NCBI GenBank assembly: GCA_020860745.1
Contig: JAJBTR010000018.1
Location: forward strand, 1-8,668
From: Lachnospiraceae bacterium
GTDB lineage: Bacteria; Bacillota; Clostridia; Lachnospirales; Lachnospiraceae
Reading direction: 5' to 3'
Length of the DNA stretch: 8,668 nt
Each line of letters starts with the position of its first letter. The stretch's first letter is position 1. The notes beneath the pieces were generated by a model. It had not been told where the DNA came from, searched no databases, and saw nothing but the letters and a program-made list of their open reading frames with translations. The position numbers were made by a program, and so were the translations under genes. This document shows, one piece after another, positions 1-5,526 of the stretch.

Positions 1-63
1 ACGGGGCGGAATCCGCGGGCGCTGGTGTCTGCGTTGGGGAAGGCGGCGGGCGCGGTTTACTAA
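1..63 (+). CDS. C-terminal tail of an upstream gene, possibly SpoVAB-like (partial)
   Basis: The window opens inside a reading frame that ends at TAA 61-63, giving about 20 residues that end in SALGKAAGAVY. An 'alGKaaGslv' tail is reminiscent of the C-terminus of the membrane protein SpoVAB, which lies just upstream of spoVAC in the classical spoVA operon. The match is too short to be firm. A second frame (positions 3-131) instead reads a hydrophobic stretch containing LLICGFVSVILAIYVW before stopping at TAG 129-131, so a frameshift joining the two near base 55-60 is conceivable. Bases 64-251 hold no gene I can support and no promoter I can defend. Confidence 0.3.
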   Translation, partial: TGRNPRALVSALGKAAGAVY

Positions 64-251
64 TTTGCGGTTTTGTTTCGGTGATATTGGCTATTTATGT
101 ATGGACTGAAGCGGCAGATATCGTGATATAGTTTCAGGCAACCGGGCAACGATCTGGTATGAATATTTATGCTTTTCTATATGCCTTGTGGAGGTCAGGT
201 GTTAGATAATAAGTGAAAATAAAGCAGCAGGAAAGAGCAGGTAAGTAAGAT

Positions 252-820
252 ATGACGAACAGGATTGAAGATGAAAACGAGAATAGGATTGACAGGAACG
301 CCCCGGAGGAAGAACTGATCTCCGAGGTAGTCGAGCGCGAGAACGCGATGGACGGAGCGGAGAAACAGCAGCGGGAGGATGCCTACAATGCTTATGTGAA
401 GAAAGTGACGCCGACCTACAGCACGCCGCTTCATATGGTAAAAGCGTTTGCGGTTGGCGGAGCGATATGCGCTGCCGGTCAGATGATTACGAATTTCTGC
501 ATGAATGTCCGCGGCATGGATCAGATGACGGCGGGCAGGTGGACCAGCCTGATTCTGGTTCTGGCCAGCGCGGTGCTGACAGGGTTTAACATCTACCCGT
601 CCCTGGCCCAGTTTGCCGGCGCGGGCGTGCTGGTGCCGATCACGGGGTTTGCAAACGGCATCACGTCCGCCGCATTGGAGTATAAAAAAGAGGGTCAGGT
701 TTTCGGACTGGGGGGGCGCAGATTTTTTCGATTGGGGGTCCGGTGATCCTTTACGGAATTTTCACCAGCTGGGTGCTGGGGCTGATCTACTGGGTGGGGA
801 AGCTGGCGGGAGTGGTGTGA
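252..820 (+). pseudogene. spoVAC: Stage V sporulation protein AC (SpoVAC), frameshifted
   Basis: SpoVAC is an inner-membrane component of the SpoVA channel that moves dipicolinic acid into the forespore. The core is recognisable: YVKKVTPTYSTPLHMVKAF (residues about 48-66), three hydrophobic segments (about 63-85, 99-121 and 123-143) and the family signature FAGAGVLVPITGFANGITSA. The frame is broken after residue 155 at a run of seven G (710-716) and stops early at TGA 744-746. Reading on in another frame from CAG 719 restores the expected last membrane helix (GPVILYGIFTSWVLGLIYWV) and ends at TGA 818-820, for about 189 residues in total. Two G fewer, or one more, would repair the gene. The family motif GLGAxxF favours five G in the ancestor. 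The acidic N-terminal extension of about 40 residues is longer than in Bacillus SpoVAC (about 150 residues); Met33 is an alternative start. The break may be real decay, slippage variation or a sequencing error. Confidence 0.85.
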
Positions 821-826
821 CCTGGG

Positions 827-940
827 ATGAAGACAGAAATATTGCGGACGCTGAATTATATTCCCGGGGCGAGGAAGTCCCTCCTGGTATCTCTGATTTT
901 TGAGTGGTACTCTCGAAGAAAAATCCGGCGCACTATTTAA
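827..940 (+). CDS. Small 37-residue ORF after spoVAC, unrecognised
   Basis: An ATG six bases after the restored spoVAC stop opens a 37-codon frame ending at TAA 938-940. The product begins MKTEILRTLNYIPGARKSLL and ends in a basic tail with RRKIRR. It sits exactly where spoVAD normally starts but does not resemble the SpoVAD N-terminus. There is no clear ribosome binding site beyond purine-rich bases inside the spoVAC tail. It could be a remnant left by loss of spoVAD/spoVAE, or non-coding. I do not assign a function. Confidence 0.2.
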   Translation: MKTEILRTLNYIPGARKSLLVSLIFEWYSRRKIRRTI

Positions 941-965
941 AAGTTATTTCTTAACAGTTCCTAAG

Positions 966-2333
966 TTACACTTTCCTCCCGTTTTTGTCCGGTATTCCCA
1001 TCTCGGTCCGGTATTTGTTGACCGTCCGCCGGGAGAGGTGGATATCGGATTCTTTTAATTTTTCACTCAGGGTCTGGTCGCTGAAAGGTTTCTTTTTGTT
1101 TTCCGCCGCAATAAGCTGGCGGATTTTTTCCTTAGCCTGTTCTACTGTGGTCTCCGCCTGCGTGACCTGTGACCTGCTGGCTATCGGGGTCAGAAAATAG
1201 CTCAGCGGGAAAACCCCATAGGAGCACTGAAGGTACTTGCTGCGCAGGCAGCGGCTGATCGTGGACTCGTGCAGGTCCAGCGCGGCGGCGAGGTCTGTCA
1301 GCCGGAGCGGGTTTTTGTGACCGGGTCCGTCGATGAAAAACGGTTCCTGTAATTCTACAATCGCATGAATCACACGGGAAAGTGTGGAGGTGCGGTGCTG
1401 AATGCAGTTCTGCACCCACTCGGCCTGCTGGATTTTATCCTGCAGGTATTTTTTTGCTTCGGTATCCTGTGTCTCCTGATACAGATTCTGATAGTAGCTG
1501 TTGATTGTAAAGTGGGGGTACTGGTATTCGTTCACCAGAATTTCAAAGTGATCCTCCAGTTTGATGACGACGGCGTCCGGGCTGATGTAGCGCAGGTGTT
1601 CCCGGCTGCTGAAAGAATTGCCCGGTTTGGGGTTGAGTCGGCAAATCACATCGCACGCCGCATAGACTTCATCCGGGTTAACATTCAGCTTGCGGGCCAG
1701 AATCTGCTGATGGTTTTTCGCGATATCTTCCAGATGATCCCGGACAATCGTTGTCGTCAGCGCATCGTCTTCTCCCAGGCGTTCCAGCTGCAATAACAGA
1801 CATTCCTTTAAATCCCGCGCGCCGACACCAGCCGGGTCAAGCTGCTGTATCTCGCGGAGCAAATCCAGAGCCTGCTGTTCCGGGCAGGAAAAACGAACCG
1901 CAACATCAGACAGCGGCTCCGTAAAGTAACCGCGGGAATCCAGAGATTCTGCCAGATAGTGGATGATGCGGCGCTCTGTCTCAGAAAAATCGTGGAGCAG
2001 CATCTGGGAGAGGAGATAGTCGGCCAGTGTCTCAGCGGAGGCTTCTGCGTTGTGCCAGTTGGTGGAATCATCCTGGGCGGAACGATCCTGCTGGTAGTAT
2101 ACCCGGTTCTGGTAGTCGGTGGATTCCAGCCAGTCCAGCTTTCGCTGGAGATCCTCCTGTGCCTGATTGCCGGTATCCTCAGAGGGGGAGTTCAGATCCA
2201 CCACAGGATTCTCCATGGAAAGATTTTCTATGTAATTTTCCAGTTCTGTGATGCTCATCTGCAGGATTTCCATGGACTGAATCATCTGCTGGTTCAGGTT
2301 TTGATGCTGGTTTATCTCAATCGTTAATTCCAT
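966..2333 (-). CDS. rpoN: RNA polymerase sigma-54 factor RpoN
   Basis: A full-length sigma-54 of 455 residues, within the usual clostridial range. It directs RNA polymerase to -24/-12 (GG-N10-GC) promoters and needs an ATP-hydrolysing enhancer-binding protein to open them. Region I is the Gln/Leu-rich N-terminus (residues 1-45, with QQMIQSMEILQMSITELENY). Residues 46-100 are the acidic, Gln-rich linker. Core-binding motifs are LDPAGVGARDLKECL (165-179) and LNPKPGNSF (233-241). A helix-turn-helix lies at about 343-365 (RLTDLAAALDLHESTISRCL). The RpoN box SRRTVNKYRT (434-443) recognises the -24 element and is close to the classical ARRTVAKYRE. All regions are intact, so it should be functional. 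It is divergent from the catabolic operon, whose promoter matches the sigma-54 consensus. Its own -35/-10 promoter is of the housekeeping type. The ribosome binding site is weak. No enhancer-binding protein is encoded in the window. Confidence 0.97.
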   Translation of the reverse strand: MELTIEINQHQNLNQQMIQSMEILQMSITELENYIENLSMENPVVDLNSPSEDTGNQAQEDLQRKLDWLESTDYQNRVYYQQDRSAQDDSTNWHNAEASAETLADYLLSQMLLHDFSETERRIIHYLAESLDSRGYFTEPLSDVAVRFSCPEQQALDLLREIQQLDPAGVGARDLKECLLLQLERLGEDDALTTTIVRDHLEDIAKNHQQILARKLNVNPDEVYAACDVICRLNPKPGNSFSSREHLRYISPDAVVIKLEDHFEILVNEYQYPHFTINSYYQNLYQETQDTEAKKYLQDKIQQAEWVQNCIQHRTSTLSRVIHAIVELQEPFFIDGPGHKNPLRLTDLAAALDLHESTISRCLRSKYLQCSYGVFPLSYFLTPIASRSQVTQAETTVEQAKEKIRQLIAAENKKKPFSDQTLSEKLKESDIHLSRRTVNKYRTEMGIPDKNGRKV

Positions 2334-2383
2334 AGCCGTTCACTCTTTTCTTTCGACATCTTTTGTGCGTTTCACCTGCTTAT

Positions 2384-2413
2384 AGTATAAAACAAAACTG
2401 CATGGTCACGCAA
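2384..2413 (-). promoter_or_regulatory. Housekeeping promoter of rpoN
   Basis: On the minus strand, TTGCGT (complement of 2408-2413) and TATACT (complement of 2384-2389) are separated by 18 bases, a good sigma-A arrangement. Transcription would start near 2377, leaving a leader of about 43 bases before the rpoN ATG. One CTGCA-type half-site (2395-2402) lies between the -35 and -10 boxes. Confidence 0.55.
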
Positions 2414-2437
2414 GACTAACTGATGGATTTGCAGTTT
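2395..2437. repeat. Outer inverted repeat AAACTGCA / TGCAGTTT
   Basis: AAACTGCA at 2395-2402 and its exact complement TGCAGTTT at 2430-2437 form an 8-base inverted repeat with a 27-base gap. The right arm overlaps the left arm of the 2428-2450 inverted repeat, so there are three related TGCAG/CTGCA half-sites in 56 bases. The left arm lies inside the rpoN promoter. A protein binding all three could couple operon activation to rpoN control; this is inference. Confidence 0.35.
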
Positions 2438-2450
2438 GTAACTCTGCAAA
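2428..2450. promoter_or_regulatory. Candidate upstream activator site, TTTGCAG-N9-CTGCAAA
   Basis: A perfect 7-base inverted repeat with a 9-base spacer, centred about 120 bases upstream of the transcription start predicted from the sigma-54 promoter at 2534-2549. Enhancer-binding proteins typically bind dyad sites 80-150 bases upstream of such promoters, so position and symmetry both fit. The AT-rich stretch between the two sites (about 2491-2520) could serve as a bend, but I see no definite IHF site. The cognate activator is not in the window. Confidence 0.45.
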
Positions 2451-2533
2451 AAGAATTGCTGATACGCAAGGGATGCAGGCGGACAGCCGGAGAATATGCC
2501 ATAAATACACAGATATTTTTTCACTTTGAAACA

Positions 2534-2549
2534 TGGCATGAGAATTGCT
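2534..2549 (+). promoter_or_regulatory. Sigma-54 (-24/-12) promoter of the catabolic operon
   Basis: TGGCATGAGAATTGCT matches the sigma-54 consensus TGGCAC-N5-TTGCW at all but one position and has the invariant GG (2535-2536) and GC (2547-2548) exactly ten bases apart. Transcription should begin near 2560, giving a leader of about 139 bases before the first operon gene. It points away from the divergently transcribed rpoN gene. No convincing sigma-A promoter was seen for the same operon. Confidence 0.75.
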
Positions 2550-2613
2550 TGTTAGAGAGCAGTGACAAAAAAAACAGCTATCTGACTCATGATGATAATG
2601 AGTGCAAAGCTGG

Positions 2614-2635
2614 AAATACATGCCGGCATGTATTT
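2614..2635. promoter_or_regulatory. Perfect 22-base palindrome in the operon leader, candidate operator
   Basis: Arms AAATACATGCC (2614-2624) and GGCATGTATTT (2625-2635) are exact reverse complements with no spacer. The site lies about 54-75 bases after the predicted start of transcription and ends 63 bases before the first ATG. Such long dyads usually bind dimeric repressors, where this position would act as a roadblock. In RNA it could fold as a 9-pair stem with a CCGG loop, but no T-run follows, so it is not an intrinsic terminator. The AAATACA half recurs at 2503-2509. Confidence 0.5.
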
Positions 2636-2657
2636 GACGAGCGGCGAAATGTGATCT

Positions 2658-2672
2658 TGAATCGCAGATTCA
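2658..2672. repeat. Short dyad TGAATC-GCA-GATTCA in the leader
   Basis: A 6-base inverted repeat with a 3-base spacer, close upstream of the AGGGAGG ribosome binding site of the first operon gene. It could form a small leader hairpin. Dyads this short arise by chance, so its role is uncertain. Confidence 0.2.
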
Positions 2673-2698
2673 TGAGATAAGGAAGAGGGAGGGACAGT

Positions 2699-3535
2699 AT
2701 GCAGGAGGAAAATAACATATTGGAGCGTTTTCGCCTGGACGGAAAAACTGCCGTTGTAACAGGGGCGGCGGGAAATATCGGATATCACACCGCAATGACA
2801 TTTGCGCAGGCAGGCGCGGGGGTTGCGATTGTAGATCTGCCCCAGTGTCTGGAGCGGTCAAAAGCGGTGGCGGCGGAGTTTTCTGAAAACTATCAGGTTC
2901 CGGCGGCTGCTTACGGCTGCGACCTGACTGACGCGAAAGCGGTAAAGGAGATGTTTCTGAAAATAGAGGCAGATCTGGGAAGTGTGGATGTCGTTCACAA
3001 CAATGCAGGTATTGGCGGTGCATTGGCACCGGATGTGGAGGAATGGGATCCGGAACATGAGATGGATCATCTGGCGCATTGGAAACAGGTCCTGGACATT
3101 AATCTGGTCAGTCAGTATATCGTGGCGACGGAAGCCGCCCGGGTAATGATAAAAGAAGGGCATGGCGGAAGTATCATCAATACCGCTTCTCTGGCCGGTC
3201 ATGTGGTGAATCAGGGACCGATGGGAAAAACAATGGATGATTCCTCCTACGGTGTGTCAAAAGCAGGAGTGCTGTATTTTACAAAACACTTTGCTTCCCA
3301 GGTGATAAAGTATGGGATCCGTGTGAATTCTATCTCCCCGGGATACTGTTACAGTCCCGGATTGCATGACGGGCTGCCGAAAGAGATTATGGACTGTTAT
3401 GTGACGACGCAGCCGGCTATGCGGATGGCGCAGGTGGAGGAACTGCTGGGGGCAGTTTTGTATCTCGCAAGCGATGCGTCTACTTATACGGTGGGACAGG
3501 ATCTGCTGATCGATGGCGGACATACCATCTGGTAG
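2699..3535 (+). CDS. Short-chain dehydrogenase/reductase (SDR 1)
   Basis: A classical SDR of 278 residues, expected to be a soluble NAD(P)-dependent oxidoreductase acting on a hydroxyl or keto group. The glycine-rich cofactor motif TGAAGNIG is at residues 21-28. Asp46 at the end of the second strand (VAIVDLP) favours NAD(H). NNAG is at 101-104, and the catalytic set is Asn135, Ser164, Tyr184 and Lys188 (YGVSK). The C-terminal 'GQDLLIDGGHTIW' is typical. Residues 105-128, rich in acid and His (EEWDPEHEMDHLAHWK), form an insertion relative to minimal SDRs and may shape the substrate pocket. The start is set by AGGGAGG seven bases upstream. It is the first gene behind the sigma-54 promoter and is followed by six co-directional genes, so a step in a catabolic pathway is likely. 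The substrate cannot be read from sequence; gluconate-5-dehydrogenase-like or sorbose-reductase-like activity is possible. Confidence 0.9.
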   Translation: MQEENNILERFRLDGKTAVVTGAAGNIGYHTAMTFAQAGAGVAIVDLPQCLERSKAVAAEFSENYQVPAAAYGCDLTDAKAVKEMFLKIEADLGSVDVVHNNAGIGGALAPDVEEWDPEHEMDHLAHWKQVLDINLVSQYIVATEAARVMIKEGHGGSIINTASLAGHVVNQGPMGKTMDDSSYGVSKAGVLYFTKHFASQVIKYGIRVNSISPGYCYSPGLHDGLPKEIMDCYVTTQPAMRMAQVEELLGAVLYLASDASTYTVGQDLLIDGGHTIW

Positions 3536-3589
3536 GAGAAGCGGTGTAAGAATCCGGGATAAAGTGCTTTGGGAATGTTTTTAAACCTG

Positions 3590-3605
3590 ATGTTCAGGTG
3601 AACAT
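3590..3605. promoter_or_regulatory. Palindrome ATGTTCA-GG-TGAACAT between SDR 1 and SDR 2
   Basis: A perfect 7-base inverted repeat with a 2-base spacer in the 129-base gap between the first two operon genes. It overlaps a second dyad, ACCTGA-TGT-TCAGGT (3585-3599), so the RNA can fold in two mutually exclusive ways. No T-run follows, which argues against a simple terminator. It may be an operator for an internal promoter or an RNA processing site; I see no strong -35/-10 pair around it. Confidence 0.35.
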
Positions 3606-3664
3606 GATTAGAGAATAAGTGATACAGGAAGCAGAATTGTATATAGAAAAACAGGAGGAAAAAG

Positions 3665-4447
3665 ATGGCAATGTTTGATATGCACGGTCGGGTGGCTGTG
3701 ATTACGGGAGGAACGGCAGGACTCGGAAAGGGAATGGCAATTGCGCTGGCAAGACAGGGCGCGGATCTGGCTATTCTGGCGCGGAGACCGGATAAGCTGG
3801 AGGAAGCTGCGGCGGATATCCGTACGCTGGGTGTGAGGTGTCTGCCTGTCGTATGCGATATTTCAGGCGATGATTCGGTGCAGGCTGCGGTGCAGGCGGT
3901 GCTGGATGAATATGGAAAGGTCGATATTCTGGTCAACAACGCGGGGAACGGCGGCCCCTCGCTTCCAACGACTGAGATGCCGCAGGAGATTTTTGAGCGG
4001 GTGGTTAATCTGGATCTGTGCAGTCTGTTTCGTGTGATGAAAGCCTTCGGCAAAGTCATGGTGGAGAGCGGCTATGGCAGGATTGTGAATATCGCCTCCG
4101 CCATGGGTATGGTGGGCAACCTGGACGTTCCGCTGGTCGGCTATCAGGCGGCGAAGGGCGGCGTGATCAACCTGACCCGCGCGGCAGCAGCAGATTGGGC
4201 GACCGCAGGCGTGACGGTCAACAATATCTGTCCCGGCATGTTCCCGTCCGAATCAAACGGAAAAGAATTTATGGAGGGGCAGGAGACTTTTATCAGACGG
4301 ATCACGCCCATGCAGCGGGCCGGTAAGCCGACCGACCTGAATACCGTTGGCGATATGGACGCCGCGGTTGTGTTTCTTGCCTCGGAGGAGTCCCGGTATG
4401 TGACCGGCGTGACGCTTCCCTGCGATGGAGGGTGGACCTGTGTGTAA
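3665..4447 (+). CDS. Short-chain dehydrogenase/reductase (SDR 2)
   Basis: A classical SDR of 260 residues, of the length and layout of gluconate 5-dehydrogenase and 3-oxoacyl reductase relatives. The cofactor motif TGGTAGLG is at 14-21. The second strand ends LARRP (Arg40, Arg41), which favours NADP(H), in contrast to Asp46 in SDR 1. NNAG is at 91-94; the catalytic residues are Asn115, Ser145, Tyr160 and Lys164 (YQAAK). The C-terminus ends LPCDGGWTCV, the usual 'v-DGG-t' pattern. The strong AGGAGG site at 3653-3659 fixes the start. Two SDRs with opposite cofactor preference in one operon suggest an oxidation coupled to a reduction, or an epimerisation by oxidation and re-reduction; that is inference. 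The exact substrate is unknown. Confidence 0.9.
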   Translation: MAMFDMHGRVAVITGGTAGLGKGMAIALARQGADLAILARRPDKLEEAAADIRTLGVRCLPVVCDISGDDSVQAAVQAVLDEYGKVDILVNNAGNGGPSLPTTEMPQEIFERVVNLDLCSLFRVMKAFGKVMVESGYGRIVNIASAMGMVGNLDVPLVGYQAAKGGVINLTRAAAADWATAGVTVNNICPGMFPSESNGKEFMEGQETFIRRITPMQRAGKPTDLNTVGDMDAAVVFLASEESRYVTGVTLPCDGGWTCV

Positions 4448-4464
4448 ACGACATTAAGTCGTTT
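4446..4464 (+). other. Intercistronic hairpin at the SDR 2 stop codon
   Basis: AAACGAC (4446-4452) pairs with GTCGTTT (4458-4464) around an ATTAA loop, a 7-pair stem that begins inside the SDR 2 stop codon. No T-run follows, so it is probably not a full terminator; partial attenuation or protection of a processed 3' end is more likely. A TATAAT at 4467-4472 lies immediately after it but lacks a good -35 box. Confidence 0.35.
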
Positions 4465-4511
4465 CCTATAATATTAAGATTTGCGCGGAAATATGAGAAT
4501 GGAGAAAAAGC

Positions 4512-5513
4512 ATGAATTATGAAGAACTGGTAGAGAGATCAAAGGGACGGTATTTTGACCGGATCACCGTTTTGACAAAGGACATATTTCAGGAGGTTGC
4601 CAATCTGGCGGATATTTTAAATGCAGCTCCCTGCAATTTGCGTATGGTAAGTGACCGTACAGATGGCGGTCTGACACGTTGCGGGCAGGAGATTTCTTAT
4701 GAGCAGCGGCAGGCATCCTTTTACTTTTCCAATACGGAGATCTGTGTCGTGCAGCCTGTCTCGGGAAATACCATATACAGAGAGTATCTGGATCAGTACG
4801 GTGAGGGCATCTGCTGTGTGCGGGAGAGAATCCCGGCGGCGGAGTATGAGGCAGCCCTGAAAAAATATGAAGAAAAGGGATTGAAAACTGCGCAGGTACT
4901 GGAAAATGATCAGTGCCGTATGGCCTGGTTTGACATCCGGAATCCCCTGGGAATCCTGTTTTCGATCGTTGCGGATGACAGTGTTTTCCCGGAAAAGACG
5001 GTGGAGAATGCGTCGCGGATCGCACAGATTAATATCACGACGCCGGATGTGAGAAAGACGATAGAGCAGGTGACGGAACTGCTGGAGATCGGACCCTGGG
5101 AGGTCGGCTGCCAGAATAAGCGGACGGTAACAAATTCCGGTTTCCTGGCGGATGGAGAGCTGAGGGACGTGGAATTTGAGTTTTATGTCGCGATTCTGGT
5201 CTGCGGAAATATCGAGTGGGAGGCGATTCAGCCCTTCAAAGGTCCGTTGGTTTACAATGACTTCCTTGCCAGACGCGGCATCGGATATCATCATATCCTG
5301 ATGGAGGCGCCGGAGTCAGATTGGGAAAAGGTAGAGAGTGAGTATCAGTCAAAAGGGATACAGATGTCCTACAAGGGGCAGGTGGGACCTGTGCAGTGGT
5401 GTTACATGGATACTGAGAGCCGGATTCACTTTTTCATGGAACTGCGGACGGACGCTGTCATGGATCAGCTGCCGGACGGGTATCTCTGCTACATGTATCC
5501 GGAACAAGAGTAA
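4512..5513 (+). CDS. Tandem VOC (glyoxalase/methylmalonyl-CoA epimerase-fold) protein with a degenerate first domain
   Basis: A 333-residue protein made of two vicinal-oxygen-chelate domains, about residues 12-155 and 166-313. VOC enzymes use a divalent metal to stabilise enediolate intermediates in isomerases, epimerases, lyases and dioxygenases. By pattern, the second domain keeps most metal positions: Gln172 where methylmalonyl-CoA epimerase has His, Glu237 (WEAIQP), His260/His261 (GIGYHHI) and Glu310 (FFMEL). The first domain has Arg17, Cys78, Cys101/Cys102 and Ser151 at the equivalent places, so it has probably lost metal binding and may serve for structure or substrate binding. The second domain resembles the single-domain VOC protein encoded at 6661-7143, including the shared GPxE/GPFQ and IQP segments, which suggests duplication. 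A GGAG site precedes the start. The gene lies 64 bases after SDR 2 and 13 bases before the alcohol dehydrogenase gene. The reaction is unknown; an isomerase or epimerase on a keto intermediate is my best guess. Confidence 0.8.
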   Translation: MNYEELVERSKGRYFDRITVLTKDIFQEVANLADILNAAPCNLRMVSDRTDGGLTRCGQEISYEQRQASFYFSNTEICVVQPVSGNTIYREYLDQYGEGICCVRERIPAAEYEAALKKYEEKGLKTAQVLENDQCRMAWFDIRNPLGILFSIVADDSVFPEKTVENASRIAQINITTPDVRKTIEQVTELLEIGPWEVGCQNKRTVTNSGFLADGELRDVEFEFYVAILVCGNIEWEAIQPFKGPLVYNDFLARRGIGYHHILMEAPESDWEKVESEYQSKGIQMSYKGQVGPVQWCYMDTESRIHFFMELRTDAVMDQLPDGYLCYMYPEQE

Positions 5514-5526
5514 AAGGAGAAAACAG

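Noticed and set aside
158..190. Sigma-G-like promoter upstream of spoVAC (TGAATA near 160)
   Set aside because: No matching -10 of the CATnnTA type at the right distance.
613..903. 96-codon frame overlapping spoVAC
   Set aside because: It is an out-of-frame shadow of SpoVAC; the recognisable SpoVAC tail is read in a different frame.
900..965. Terminator between the spoVAC remnant and rpoN
   Set aside because: Only a 4-pair stem (GTTA/TAAC) with a loop and a short T-run is seen on the minus strand; too weak to call. The AT-rich stretch might be a repeated element, which a genome search could show.
2423..2680. Plus-strand 85-codon frame between rpoN and SDR 1
   Set aside because: It covers the sigma-54 promoter and both dyads, has no ribosome binding site, resembles no family I know, and its first codons fall within the candidate activator site region.
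4443..4472. Internal promoter with TATAAT at 4467-4472
   Set aside because: The -10 box is good but no -35 close to TTGACA lies at 16-18 bases, and the region is inside an operon with a strong upstream promoter. It is not listed as a promoter.
5338..5526. Upstream extension of the GldA-type protein
   Set aside because: The extension lies inside the VOC gene, shows no homology, and a good AAGGAG site marks ATG 5527.
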